From Streptomyces phaeochromogenes (GTDB lineage: Bacteria > Actinomycetota > Actinomycetes > Streptomycetales > Streptomycetaceae), in the NCBI RefSeq assembly GCF_001418655.1, contig NZ_LIQZ01000182.1, positions 1-64,000 of the forward strand: a stretch of DNA of 64,000 nt, in the 5' to 3' direction. The notes below the pieces were generated by a model, which was given only the letters and a program-made list of their open reading frames with translations, was not told the DNA's origin and made no database searches. The translations under genes were made by a program, and so were the position numbers. This document shows positions 49,198 through 58,062 of the stretch, piece by piece (the stretch's first letter is position 1; each line of letters starts with the position of its first letter).

Positions 49198-50201
49198 GCG
49201 CCACGCTCGTCGCCGTCGTCCTGTCGCTGTTCTCGGCCGTGGCGTACGCCGCCGCGGCTGTGGCCCAGCAGCGGCTGGCCGCCCGGACCCCCGACTCCGG
49301 GGTGCTCCGGCTGCTCGGCAGCGGTGCCTGGTGGTGGTCGGTGGGCCTCAACGCGGCGGCGGCGCTGCTGCACGTGGCCGCCCTCAAGTACGGGCCCCTC
49401 ACGCTGGTCCAGCCGCTCGGCGCGCTCACGCTCGTCGCCGCGGTGCCGCTGGGCGCGCGGATGGCGGGGCGGCGCGTCACCTTCGTCGAGTGGCGCGGTA
49501 CGGCGCTGACGCTGGCCGGGCTCGCGGCCCTGCTGGTCACGGCGACCGGGCCCGCGCCCGACGATGTGCTGAGCGTCCCGCAGGCGCTGGCCGTGGCGGG
49601 CACGACCATGGCCCTCGTCGGCGTACTGGCCAGGCCGGGCACCCGCCCCGGGCTGCGGCACGCGACCTCGTCCGGCTTCGCCTCGGGTGTCGCCTCGGCG
49701 CTCACGCAGACCGTCACGGTCGCCGCGACGGACCGCTCGGAGTCTCTGCTCAGCGGACAGGTGATCGTGGTCGCGCTGCTGGTCGCCGCGTTCGCGGCGG
49801 GCGGGCTGCTGCTGTCGCAGACCGCCTACAAGGGCGGGCTCGGCGCTCCCCTCGCGGTGGTGACGCTGGCCAACCCGATCGCCGCCGCGGTGATCGGCCT
49901 CTCGCTGCTCGGCGAGCGGCTGCAGGGCGGCGCGGCGGGCCTGCTGCTCGCGCTGGCCGGTGCGGCGGTCGCGGCCTGGGGCGTGGTGACGCTGTCGCGC
50001 GCCACGCCGCAGCTCTCGCCGGAGCCCTCGCCGGAGCCCTCGCCGGAGCCCTCGCCGGAGTCCTCGCCGGAGTCACCGGAGCCTTCGGTGGACGAAGAGC
50101 ACCCGGTGGCGGCCGTTCTCGCCCTGGCGCCCGGATCGGCGTTGAACGAGCCGTCGTTGCTGCCTCGGCAGCCGAAGCCCGGGCGTCTCACCCCGCTGTA
50201 G
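49194..50201 (+). CDS. EamA/DMT-family transporter
   Basis: 335 residues with nine to ten hydrophobic helices and the two-half DMT layout; AAVAQQRLAARTPDSGVLRL, ALKYGPLTLVQPLGALTLVA and LVVTLANPIAAAVIGLSLLGERL-like segments mark the halves. The second half ends LLLALAGAAVAAWGVVTLSR. This subgroup has no known substrate; flippase-like roles occur in the family. The cytoplasmic tail carries five 12-bp repeats (50016-50075) encoding Ser-Pro-Glu-Pro/Ser units. It starts in the ATGA overlap with the PAP2 gene, so both are probably controlled by the TetR operator. Confidence 0.83.
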   Translation: MSATLVAVVLSLFSAVAYAAAAVAQQRLAARTPDSGVLRLLGSGAWWWSVGLNAAAALLHVAALKYGPLTLVQPLGALTLVAAVPLGARMAGRRVTFVEWRGTALTLAGLAALLVTATGPAPDDVLSVPQALAVAGTTMALVGVLARPGTRPGLRHATSSGFASGVASALTQTVTVAATDRSESLLSGQVIVVALLVAAFAAGGLLLSQTAYKGGLGAPLAVVTLANPIAAAVIGLSLLGERLQGGAAGLLLALAGAAVAAWGVVTLSRATPQLSPEPSPEPSPEPSPESSPESPEPSVDEEHPVAAVLALAPGSALNEPSLLPRQPKPGRLTPL

Positions 50202-50224
50202 GCGACGACGGAACGCACGACGGC

Positions 50225-50268
50225 ATGAGGGAGGGCCGTCGCGGATGTCCGCGACCGCCCTCCCTCAT
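50225..50268. terminator. Long bidirectional terminator
   Basis: ATGAGGGAGGGC-C-GTCGCGG (50225-50244) pairs with CCGCGAC-C-GCCCTCCCTCAT (50249-50268), a 19-bp stem with one internal C-C mismatch and a 4-nt loop. It separates convergent EamA and scramblase-like genes. Confidence 0.85.
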
Positions 50269-50299
50269 GACACTGATGACGAACTGACGAACCGATTCG

Positions 50300-51208
50300 T
50301 CAGCCAAGCCCTCGGCTGTCCTGCTTGAGCGCCGTGTCGACGGTCAGCGCCGTCGCTATCACGAGGCTCAACAGGGGCTCGGGAAGCTGGTAGTGCAGTT
50401 GCAGGACGTAGTTGTCCGCGGTCGTGAACATCGTCTTGGCGAGGCCTTCCCAGGTCTTGGTGATCCGGGCGACCTCGTTGTCGGCGTGGTCGACGATCGA
50501 GAAGTTCCAGGCGCGCCAGTTCTCCGCCTTGATCGCGCCGACCTGCTTGCCGTCGACCTTGATCGCGAAGTTGATCTTCCCGACCATGTTCTGCTGGGCG
50601 ATCTCACCGACCGGCGAACCGTCCGGACGCGCCACGAGCACCCGCGACTTCATGAACTTCCGGGGACGGGTCAGCAGCAGCTGCGGCTGGCCGTACGCGT
50701 CGCGGATCTCCAGCTTGTGCGTCATGAACTGGTCGAGGCTCGCGAAGAAGCGCAGCACCTTCTTCAGCGTGCCCTGTCCGACCTGCACCACCGCGCCGAG
50801 CTGGTTGCCCTGCTGGTCCATGACCTTGTACTCGTTGGTCAGCTCGATCAGCTTGGCCTTCTGGTTCACCACCAGGACCGGCTCGGTGAACAGCGTGCCC
50901 CCGCCGGCGGCGTTCGGTGCGACACCGGCCTGCTGGTGCACCTGCTGCTGCACACGCGGGTCGAACCCTCCCGCCTGCTGCGGAACCTGCTGCGCCGGCT
51001 GCTGGTACCCGGGCTGCGGCTGCTGCACAGGCTGCTGCTGCACGGCCTTGACCGGCTGCACGGCCTGAGCCTGCTGCGCGGCCTGGGCCTGCTGCTGGTC
51101 CTGGTTGGTGTGCTGGGTCCACTGGACGCCGTCCCAGTAACGCAGCGTCTGGGGCAGACCCTGAGGATCCGGATACCAACCTGCAGGAGTGTTCGAATGC
51201 GTGGTCAC
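50300..51208 (-). CDS. DUF2510 domain plus phospholipid scramblase-like protein
   Basis: 302 residues. An N-terminal DUF2510 motif (TPAGWYPDPQGLPQTLRYWD) is followed by a Gln/Ala/Pro-rich linker of about 80 residues and a C-terminal scramblase/LURP-one-like 12-stranded barrel domain (GGGTLFTEPVLVVNQKAKLI, NEYKVMDQQGNQLGAVVQVG, FMKSRVLVARPDGSPVGEIA, WRAWNFSIVDHADNEVARIT). The final helix LLSLVIATALTVDTALKQ is hydrophobic. In bacteria the domain probably binds lipid or membranes rather than scrambling lipids. The start GTG 51208 is where the DUF2510 motif begins; no strong ribosome site is visible. Confidence 0.83.
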   Translation of the reverse strand: MTTHSNTPAGWYPDPQGLPQTLRYWDGVQWTQHTNQDQQQAQAAQQAQAVQPVKAVQQQPVQQPQPGYQQPAQQVPQQAGGFDPRVQQQVHQQAGVAPNAAGGGTLFTEPVLVVNQKAKLIELTNEYKVMDQQGNQLGAVVQVGQGTLKKVLRFFASLDQFMTHKLEIRDAYGQPQLLLTRPRKFMKSRVLVARPDGSPVGEIAQQNMVGKINFAIKVDGKQVGAIKAENWRAWNFSIVDHADNEVARITKTWEGLAKTMFTTADNYVLQLHYQLPEPLLSLVIATALTVDTALKQDSRGLG

Positions 51209-51294
51209 CGGGGCACAGTACCCCGGGTCCGCCAGTACCTGACCAGCCCGTGCGATGTGGGACTCATCGCATCCCCGGTGGCGAATCGCACCCT

Positions 51295-53343
51295 CTACGC
51301 CCTGGCGATCGCCGGGTCGCTGACGCCCACCCGGCCGTTCTCGACGTGCCCGGCGAACCGGCGCAGGAACGATCCGTCCGCGTCGGACACGGTGAGGTCG
51401 TACCAGCGCCTGCTCGCCCCCAGGTCCACGGTGTGCCTGACGGTCGCGCCGGGCCGTACCCGGATCGACCTGGGCCTGCCGCCGTAGCCGTTGGTGAGCT
51501 TGAGCTCGGCCGTGCGGGAGCCCTTGTTGGTGAAGGTCAGCTCGATGTCGTCCCCGTCGTGCCGTGCGGTGACCTCGGGTCCGGCAGTCTTGCCCGGCCC
51601 CTTGAAGACACGTACGAAGCCGTTGGGCCCGTGCACGGTCAGGTCGTACGAGCCGTTCGAGTAGGCGGAGTTCCAGGTGTCCGAGACGCTCTTGCCGGCC
51701 TCGGTGGTGTAGGTCCAGGGTCCGTCGGTGCGGCTCCCGGAGGTGACGTGGAAGGAGGCGCCGGCCTTCTTGCCCGAGGCGAAGGTCAGCGTGAACTTCC
51801 CGGCCTTCGGGTCCACCGAGCCGTCGATCCACGGGGCGTACCGCAGCGGGCGGGCGGGCCGCAGACCGCGCTCCTGCTTCGGCAGCTTCGGATCCGCGGG
51901 CGGGGTCGGCTTGTAGTCCGGGTGCCGGTCCTTGTCCGGCGGCTCGTACGCGTCGGTGTCCGGGAGGTCGGCCGGTTTGCTGTCCTTGCGGGAGAAGTCG
52001 AAGGCGGCGGTCAGGTCGCCGCAGATGGCCCGCCGCCAGGGCGAGATGTTCGGCTCCTCGACGCCGAAGCGGCGTTCCATGAACCGGATGATCGAGGTGT
52101 GGTCGAGGGTCTCGGAGCAGACGTAACCGCCCTTGCTCCACGGCGAGACGACGAGCATCGGCACGCGCGGGCCGAGCCCGTAGGGGCCCGCGACATGGGT
52201 CGAGCTGCCCGCGAATAGGTCCGGGCCGACATCGACGGTGGACTTGCCCCGGCCGGCGTCGCGCGGCGGCAGCGGCGGGACGAGGTGGTCGAAGAAGCCG
52301 TCGTTCTCGTCGTACGTGATGAACAGGGCCGTCTTCGCCCACACCTTGGGGTCGGAGGTGAGGGCCTCCAGGACCTGGGAGATGTACCAGGCGCCGTAGT
52401 TCGAGGGCCAGTTGGAGTGCTCGGAGAAGGCCTCGGGGGCGGCGATGTACGAGACCTGCGGCAGCTTGCCGCCCTTGACGTCGGCCCGTAGCTGGTCGAA
52501 GAAGCCCTCACCCTTGCGCGCGTCGGTGCCGGTGCGGGCCTTGTCGTACAGCGGGTCGCCGGCCTTGGCGTTGCGGTACTTGTTGAAGTAGAGCAGCGAG
52601 TTGTCGCCGTAGTTGCCGCGGTAGGCGTCCGAGATCCAGCCCCAGGAGCCGGCCGCGTCCAGGCCGTCGCCGATGTCCTGGTAGACCTTCCAGGAGATCC
52701 CGGCCTTCTCCAGGCGCTCGGGGTACGTCGTCCAGTCGTAGCCGAGCTCGTCGTTGCCGAGGACCGGCCCGCCGCCCTTGCCGTCGTTCCCCGTGAAGCC
52801 CGTCCACATGTAGTAGCGGTTCGGGTCGGTGGAGCCGATGAACGAGCAGTGGTACGCGTCGCAGACGGTGAAGGTGTCCGCGAGCGCGTAGTGGAACGGG
52901 ATGTCCTCGCGGGTCAGGTACGCCATGGTCGTGGCGCCCTTCGCGGGGACCCACTTGTCGTACTTGCCGCCGTTGTAGGCCGCGTGCCCGTCGGGCCAGC
53001 TGTGCGGCAGGCCCTCCAGGAACTGCATGCCGAGGTCGTCGGCCTCCGGGTGGAAGGGCAGCAGCTCCTTGGTGCCGTCCGACTGGTGCCACACGGATTT
53101 GCCGTTGTCGAGCGTGACCGGGTGGGGGTCGCCGAAGCCGCGTACGCCTCTCAGCGCACCGAAGTAGTGATCGAAGGAACGGTTCTCCTGCATAAGGACG
53201 ACGATGTGCTCGACGTCCTCGATGGTGCCGCGGTGGTACCCCGCGGGGATGGCCGCGGCCTTGGCGATGCTCTCCGACAGCGCGGTGAACGCCGCGGTGC
53301 CGCCTGCGAGTTGGAGAAATCGGCGCCGATTCACTTCGGGCAT
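51295..53343 (-). CDS. plcC: Phosphocholine-specific phospholipase C
   Basis: 682 residues. A Tat signal MPEVNRRRFLQLAGGTAAFT opens the protein. The phosphoesterase domain has VEHIVVLMQENRSFDHYFGA (catalytic Glu-Asn), the metal-site Cys/His around FTVCDAYHCSFIGSTDPNRY and ITYDENDGFFDHLVPPLPP. Two beta-rich C-terminal domains (PLipase C C-terminal type) follow from about residue 490. The family hydrolyses phosphatidylcholine and sphingomyelin outside the cell and is often phosphate-regulated; I see no convincing PHO-box pair upstream. ATG 53343 has a GAGG-type site. It sits next to the phosphonate operon, suggesting a shared role in phosphorus acquisition. Confidence 0.92.
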   Translation of the reverse strand: MPEVNRRRFLQLAGGTAAFTALSESIAKAAAIPAGYHRGTIEDVEHIVVLMQENRSFDHYFGALRGVRGFGDPHPVTLDNGKSVWHQSDGTKELLPFHPEADDLGMQFLEGLPHSWPDGHAAYNGGKYDKWVPAKGATTMAYLTREDIPFHYALADTFTVCDAYHCSFIGSTDPNRYYMWTGFTGNDGKGGGPVLGNDELGYDWTTYPERLEKAGISWKVYQDIGDGLDAAGSWGWISDAYRGNYGDNSLLYFNKYRNAKAGDPLYDKARTGTDARKGEGFFDQLRADVKGGKLPQVSYIAAPEAFSEHSNWPSNYGAWYISQVLEALTSDPKVWAKTALFITYDENDGFFDHLVPPLPPRDAGRGKSTVDVGPDLFAGSSTHVAGPYGLGPRVPMLVVSPWSKGGYVCSETLDHTSIIRFMERRFGVEEPNISPWRRAICGDLTAAFDFSRKDSKPADLPDTDAYEPPDKDRHPDYKPTPPADPKLPKQERGLRPARPLRYAPWIDGSVDPKAGKFTLTFASGKKAGASFHVTSGSRTDGPWTYTTEAGKSVSDTWNSAYSNGSYDLTVHGPNGFVRVFKGPGKTAGPEVTARHDGDDIELTFTNKGSRTAELKLTNGYGGRPRSIRVRPGATVRHTVDLGASRRWYDLTVSDADGSFLRRFAGHVENGRVGVSDPAIARA

Positions 53344-53522
53344 GGCTGGTGACCTCTTGTCCTGAAGGGGTACTGAGGGCGAGTAGGTGATGGAACGTGC
53401 GCGAATGGAGTGTTCCAAGAGCAACAAACGACAGGGAAGGGTCGCGTGGCATCTGTGTGAAAGACGGCGGTACGTGAGGTGCGCGTCCGGAACACGGTGT
53501 TGCGGTGTGCCTGCGCGAACGG

Positions 53523-54575
53523 TCAGCTTCCGGTCGCTTCCTTCCAGTCATCGACGTACGAGGTGAGGTTCTTGTCGATGTCGGCCCAGTCGGGCTCAAA
53601 GACCTCCACGCCGTCCATGAGCTTGGTGAGCGCGATCGCGTTGGCGTCCGTGGGCTTGGTGTCCTGGCGGGCGCTGATGCCGCCGCCGATCTCGCTGACC
53701 TGCTGCTGTGCCTTGCGGCTCAGCATGTAGTCGAGGAGCTTCTTGGCGTTGTCGCTGTGCGGGGCGCCGGTGACGAGCCCGGCCGCGTAGGGCAGGGCGA
53801 AGGTGGTGGGCCTGCCCGTGGCGGTCGCCGGGAACCAGATGGCGAGGTTCGGCATGGACTTGGCCTGGGCGAAGTTCATCTGGACATCGCCGTTCGCCAC
53901 GAGGAGTTCGCCCTTGTCGACCTTGGGCGCGAGCTTGCCCGTGGAGGCGGACGGGCCGACGTTGTTGGACTGGAGCCTGCCGAGGTAGTCCATGGCGGCC
54001 TTCTCGCCGCCGAAGTCGTGCATCGCCTTGATCAGTACGGCGGTTCCGTCACCCGCGACACCGGGCGTGGAGTACTGGATCTTGTTCTTGTACTCGGCGT
54101 CGAGGAGCTGCTCCCACGTGGTGGGGGCCTGCTTGAGTTCCTTCTTGTTGTAGACGAACCCGAAGTAGTTGTTGACGACGGAGGTCCAGGTGCCCTCGGC
54201 CCCCTTGTCGGCGCCGTCGACCTGGTCGGATCCGGCCGGGGTGTACTTCTGGAGCAGCCCCTTGCCGTCGGCCTGCTGGATGAACGGCGGGAGCGTGACG
54301 AGCACGTCGGCCTGCGTGTTGCTCTTCTCGCGGACGGCGCGCTGCACGACCTCGCCGGAGCCGCCCTCGACGTACTCGACCTTGATCCCGGTCTCCTTCT
54401 CGAAGTCCTTGAAGATCCGGTCGTACCAGCCGTCGCCGTTCTCGCCCTTGAGGCCGTCGGCGCTGTAGACGGTGACGACCTTCTCGTCGGAGGCGGCGGA
54501 GGTGCCTCCGCAGGCGGTGAGCGGGGCGGCGAGGAGACAGAGGGCGGCGATCGGGACGAGCCTGTTGCGAGGCAT
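53523..54575 (-). CDS. ABC transporter substrate-binding lipoprotein (2-aminoethylphosphonate-type)
   Basis: 350 residues. The lipobox LTACGG places the lipidated Cys near residue 22. The mature protein is a type-II periplasmic-binding fold of the iron/AEP group: VVTVYSADGLKGENGDGWYD, IKVEYVEGGSGEVVQRA, VVNNYFGFVYNKKEL, WEQLLDAEYKNKIQYSTPG and the end VFEPDWADIDKNLTSYVDDW. Gene context (phosphonatase-like hydrolase, FAD amine oxidase, GntR regulator) indicates an aminophosphonate rather than iron ligand. It is the last gene of the minus-strand operon, 67 bp after the permease, with GGAG before its ATG. Confidence 0.85.
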   Translation of the reverse strand: MPRNRLVPIAALCLLAAPLTACGGTSAASDEKVVTVYSADGLKGENGDGWYDRIFKDFEKETGIKVEYVEGGSGEVVQRAVREKSNTQADVLVTLPPFIQQADGKGLLQKYTPAGSDQVDGADKGAEGTWTSVVNNYFGFVYNKKELKQAPTTWEQLLDAEYKNKIQYSTPGVAGDGTAVLIKAMHDFGGEKAAMDYLGRLQSNNVGPSASTGKLAPKVDKGELLVANGDVQMNFAQAKSMPNLAIWFPATATGRPTTFALPYAAGLVTGAPHSDNAKKLLDYMLSRKAQQQVSEIGGGISARQDTKPTDANAIALTKLMDGVEVFEPDWADIDKNLTSYVDDWKEATGS

Positions 54576-54642
54576 GGCGAGGTGAACTCCTTGCGCTGAA
54601 AGGGCTGTTCAGGGATATCGAGCGGGTTGCTCGGGGGTGGGG

Positions 54643-55440
54643 TCAGCGGTACGAGGCCTTGCTGCGTACGCGGGAGACGGCGAGCAGGGCGATCAGCGTC
54701 GCCGTCATCAGGACCACGGCGAGCGCGGAGCCGGCGAACAGGGCGCCGCGGTCGGTGGCCGCGTAGATCAGGACCGGAAGCGGAGTCCAGTCGGGCGGGT
54801 AGAGCATCATCGTGGCGCTCAACTCGCCCATGGAGAGGGCGAAGCAGAGGCCGCCGGCGGCGGTGAGCGAGGGCAGCAGCAGGGGCAGCTTCACTCGCCA
54901 CAGCACGTAGGAAGGGCGGGCGCCGAGCGAGGCCGCGGCCTGCTCGTACGCCGGGTCGAGCCGGGCGATCGCGGCCGAGACCGACTGGTACGCGAACGCG
55001 GTGACGAGGACGGCGTGCGCGAGGATCACGATCGACCGGGTGCCGTTGAGCAGCAGCGGCGGCTTGGAGAAGGCGACGAGGATCGCGAGCCCGACGACGA
55101 CGGAGGGCACGGCGACGGGCAGCACGAACAAGGCGTCCAGGAACCGTCGTTGGCGTCGTTTGAGTCCCGACGCGGCGAGGGCGGCCCAGGTCCCCACGGC
55201 CATCGCGAGCAGGCTCGCGGTGAGCGCGGTGACCAGGCTGGTGGTCAGCGCCTGGAGAGCCTCGCCGCGGGTGGCGGCGTCGTAGTGCCCGGTGGTGAAG
55301 CCGGACGGCAGGACGCTCGACCAGTTGGTGGCGAACGACGCGGCCAGGATCACCAGCAGGGGCAGCGCGAACAGAGGGAGGAAGAGGACGAGGAACAGGA
55401 CCCAGGCGGTCCACTTCCCTTTCCTGCTATGCACCAGCAC
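54643..55440 (-). CDS. ABC permease, aminoethylphosphonate-type (PhnV-like)
   Basis: 265 residues with six membrane helices. The cytoplasmic ABC-contact loop (EAA motif) is YEQAAASLGARPSYVLWRVK followed by LPLLLPSL. GTG 55440 overlaps the end of the upstream permease by 14 bp, so the two subunits are coupled. Together with the preceding permease it forms the membrane channel. The motif LSMGELSATMMLYPPDW before the last helices is shared by iron and phosphonate permeases of this group. Confidence 0.84.
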   Translation of the reverse strand: MLVHSRKGKWTAWVLFLVLFLPLFALPLLVILAASFATNWSSVLPSGFTTGHYDAATRGEALQALTTSLVTALTASLLAMAVGTWAALAASGLKRRQRRFLDALFVLPVAVPSVVVGLAILVAFSKPPLLLNGTRSIVILAHAVLVTAFAYQSVSAAIARLDPAYEQAAASLGARPSYVLWRVKLPLLLPSLTAAGGLCFALSMGELSATMMLYPPDWTPLPVLIYAATDRGALFAGSALAVVLMTATLIALLAVSRVRSKASYR

Positions 55441-56323
55441 GACGGCTCACCACCCGGTAGAGGCCGTAGAGCCCCACGGAGATCAGGACGTTGACGACGG
55501 CGACCACGCACGCGCCCGGATAGTCGGACTCCAGGATCGCCTTGCTGTAGACGAGCATCGGCAGGGTCGTCACCCCTTTCGCCCCGGTGAAGAGCACGAT
55601 CCCGAACTCGTTGAGGCACAGGACGAGGACGAGGCTCCCGCCGGCCGCGAGCGCGGGCAGCGCCTCCGGCAGGATCACCGTCCGGATGATCCGCGCGGGC
55701 CGCGCACCGAGGCCGGCCGCCACCTCCAGCTGCGCGGTGTCGAGCTGCGAGAAGGCGGCGAGGAGCGGTCGTACGACGAAGGGCGTGAAGTACGTGACCT
55801 CGGCGAGGAGCACGCCCCACGGCGTGGTGAGGAACCGGAACGGCCCGTCCGCCGCGCCCGTGACGTCCGTCCAGAGGCCGTTGGCCATGCCGACGGTGCC
55901 GTAGATGAAGAGCAGGGCGAGCGTGATCAGGAAGGACGGGAAGGAGAGGAAGACGTCGATGAACCTGGCGACGCTCCGCGCCCCCGGGAACGGCACGAAC
56001 GCGATGATCAGCGCCAGGACGAACCCGAGCACCAGACATCCGACGGTCGCCCCGACCGCCAGCCACACGGTGGTCCACAGGGCCTCACGGAAGGCTTCGG
56101 AGCCGAGGACGTCGGAGTACGGCTGGAGCGAGGTCCCGCCGGTGTCGGGCTGGAAGGACTGCTGGACGACGAGGGCGAGGGGGTAGAGGAAGACGAGGGC
56201 GAGCAAGACGACTGGCGGCAGGGCAGCCAACCAGGGGCGCGGGGCTGTGCTCGATTTGCGGCTGCCGCCGCGTGGGCGCGACCAGCCACGACTCACCCGC
56301 GGCCGACGAGCAACCTCAGTCAT
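55427..56323 (-). CDS. ABC permease, aminoethylphosphonate-type (PhnU-like)
   Basis: 298 residues. A charged N-terminus is followed by six helices, with the EAA loop TAQLEVAAGLGARPARIIRT and VILPEALPAL. The first about 30 residues (RVSRGWSRPRGGSRKSSTAP) are encoded by a family B intergenic repeat (56231-56297) lying antisense, so this segment was probably acquired by insertion and is unlikely to be functional. ATG 56323 overlaps the ATPase end by 8 bp. It pairs with the next permease. Confidence 0.84.
   Translation of the reverse strand: MTEVARRPRVSRGWSRPRGGSRKSSTAPRPWLAALPPVVLLALVFLYPLALVVQQSFQPDTGGTSLQPYSDVLGSEAFREALWTTVWLAVGATVGCLVLGFVLALIIAFVPFPGARSVARFIDVFLSFPSFLITLALLFIYGTVGMANGLWTDVTGAADGPFRFLTTPWGVLLAEVTYFTPFVVRPLLAAFSQLDTAQLEVAAGLGARPARIIRTVILPEALPALAAGGSLVLVLCLNEFGIVLFTGAKGVTTLPMLVYSKAILESDYPGACVVAVVNVLISVGLYGLYRVVSRRAGA
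56231..56297 (+). repeat. Family B repeat inside the permease coding sequence
   Basis: AGGGGCGCGGGGCTGTGCTC, then GATTTGCGGCTGCCGCCGCG and TGGGCGCGACCAGCCACGA on the plus strand match the repeat at 11634-11728 read on its minus strand. It covers codons for residues about 9-30 of the permease. Confidence 0.7.
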
Positions 56324-57368
56324 GGCCCCCTCCCGCAGGCAGCAACACCGCGTCCTCCGGTGCGAAGTGCAGCGTCACCGCGTCCCCGTGAGCCGGCGGA
56401 GCCTTGAGTTCCCGCAGGTCCGCCATCAGCCGGTGGCCGTCCACGTCGACGTACAGCCGGTGGGTGGCGCCCCGCCACTGGATCTCGTCGACGGTTCCGG
56501 CGAGTTGGTTGGGGCCGGAACCGAGGCCGACGAGGTGGGGGCGTACACACAGGGTCGCCTGAGCGCCGCACGCGATCCCTGCCGTCCCGACCTCGACCTC
56601 ACGCCCGCCGAAGGAGACACCGCCCTCCCCCACCGTCACGGGCAGCAGATTCGCGTTGCCGACGAAGGAGGCCGTGAACTCGGTCCTCGGCGCCCGGTAG
56701 AGCTGGTGAGGGGTCCCGCAGTCCTGGAGACGGGCCCGGTCCATCACCGCGATCCGGTCGGCCAGCGTCAGCGCCTCGACCTGGTCGTGGGTGACGTACA
56801 GGATCGACACGTCGGGCAACTCACGGTGAAGCCGGGCGAGTTCGGCCAGCATCCCGGAGCGCAACTGGGCGTCCAGCGCGGACAGCGGTTCGTCGAGAAG
56901 CAGTACGCCGGGCCGGATGGCCAACGCCCGTGCGATGGCGACGCGTTGCTGCTGGCCGCCGGACAACTCCCGGGGATGGCGGCGCGCGTACGCCGCCATC
57001 CCGGTCATCTCCAGCGCCTCGGCCACCCGCGCGCGTATCTCACTCTTCGCGACCTTGCGCGCCTTCAGCCCGAAGGCCACGTTGTCCTCGACGCGCATGT
57101 GCGGGAACAGCGCGTACTGCTGGACGACCATCCCGATCCCCCGCCGGTGCGGGGGCAGTTCGGTCACATCGCGCTCGCCCAGGTACACCCGCCCGGAGAC
57201 TGGCCGCACGAACCCGGCGACCGCCCGCAGCGCGGTGGTCTTGCCGGACCCGGACGGCCCGAGCAGGGCCATCACCTCGCCGGGTTCGACGGTGAGGTCG
57301 AGCGCGTCGAGGACGACGTTCCCGTCGTAGGCGACCGTCACCGAGTCGAATCGGATGCCGCTGCTCAT
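56316..57368 (-). CDS. ABC transporter ATP-binding protein (aminophosphonate-type, PhnT-like)
   Basis: 350 residues. Walker A GPSGSGKT at about 37-44, Q-loop MVVQQYALFPHM, signature LSGGQQQRVAIARAL, Walker B VLLLDEPLSALDA, switch His in YVTHDQVEA. From about residue 230 a TOBE domain follows (NLLPVTVGEGGVSFGGREVE; ATLCVRPHLVGLG). This is the POPT/Fe/AEP importer subfamily. ATG 57368 overlaps the hydrolase stop by 4 bp and its end overlaps the permease start by 8 bp, so expression is tightly coupled. Confidence 0.88.
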   Translation of the reverse strand: MSSGIRFDSVTVAYDGNVVLDALDLTVEPGEVMALLGPSGSGKTTALRAVAGFVRPVSGRVYLGERDVTELPPHRRGIGMVVQQYALFPHMRVEDNVAFGLKARKVAKSEIRARVAEALEMTGMAAYARRHPRELSGGQQQRVAIARALAIRPGVLLLDEPLSALDAQLRSGMLAELARLHRELPDVSILYVTHDQVEALTLADRIAVMDRARLQDCGTPHQLYRAPRTEFTASFVGNANLLPVTVGEGGVSFGGREVEVGTAGIACGAQATLCVRPHLVGLGSGPNQLAGTVDEIQWRGATHRLYVDVDGHRLMADLRELKAPPAHGDAVTLHFAPEDAVLLPAGGGHD

Positions 57369-58054
57369 GCGAGGGCTCCCGGCAACTCCGCCACGGATCC
57401 CAGCACTTGGGTGGCCCCGGACGCCCGCAGCGCGTTCTCGTCGTGCGCGCCGGTCAGGACACCGGCGACCGCGCCCGCCCCCGCACGGACCCCGCTGAGC
57501 ATGTCGTACGAGGTGTCGCCCACGACGGCGATCTGCCGGACGTCGTCCGCCGCCGCCGTCCGCAGGAAGGCGCCGAGGACCATGTCGGGGTAAGGGCGCC
57601 CGCGGCCCCCGGCGTCGGCGGGGCACAGCGTCAGCGGCACCAGGTCCTGCCAGCCGAGCGCGGCCAGGATCGCGTCCTGCGTGGTGCGCGCGAAGCCGGT
57701 GGTCAGTACGACCGTGCGGCCCTGGGAGTCGAGCTGCTCGATGGCCTCGCGCGCACCGGGGATCGGCGCGACGAGACCGCCGTCGACCAGCTCCGCGTAC
57801 GCCTCCTCGAAGGCCCTGTTGGCCTCCTGCGCCTTCGTCTCCTCCCCGAACAGATGCCGGAAGACGGAGATCTTGGACTCGCCCATGGTGGCGCGGACGT
57901 AGGCGAGTTTGTCGGCGTGGTCGGGGCTGCCGGGCTCGACGCCCAGTTCGGCGGCGGCCGTCGCGAAGGCCCGCTCGACGAGGCCGCCGTCGGCGACGGT
58001 GGTGCCGGCCATGTCGAGGACGACGAGACGGATGTCGTGGTTCGTGTGGGTCAT
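57365..58054 (-). CDS. Phosphonatase-like HAD hydrolase
   Basis: 229 residues of the HAD superfamily, closest to phosphonoacetaldehyde hydrolase. Motif I is VVLDMAGTTVADGG with the nucleophile Asp and the AGT seen in phosphonatase; the cap has TMGESKISVFRHLFG, whose Lys corresponds to the Schiff-base Lys of PhnX; motif II is VVLTTGF; motif III/IV is RPYPDMVLGAF and VVGDTSYDMLSGVRAGAGAV. The family described as phosphonatase-like (TIGR03351) co-occurs with the FAD oxidase found next door and is thought to cleave a substituted phosphonoacetaldehyde. It starts 8 bp after the oxidase stop. Confidence 0.87.
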   Translation of the reverse strand: MTHTNHDIRLVVLDMAGTTVADGGLVERAFATAAAELGVEPGSPDHADKLAYVRATMGESKISVFRHLFGEETKAQEANRAFEEAYAELVDGGLVAPIPGAREAIEQLDSQGRTVVLTTGFARTTQDAILAALGWQDLVPLTLCPADAGGRGRPYPDMVLGAFLRTAAADDVRQIAVVGDTSYDMLSGVRAGAGAVAGVLTGAHDENALRASGATQVLGSVAELPGALA

Positions 58055-58062
58055 GAGGGGTG

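Noticed and set aside
53344..53522. PHO box upstream of phospholipase C
   Set aside because: Single GTTC-like matches occur, but no pair of direct repeats with 11-bp spacing could be found by eye.
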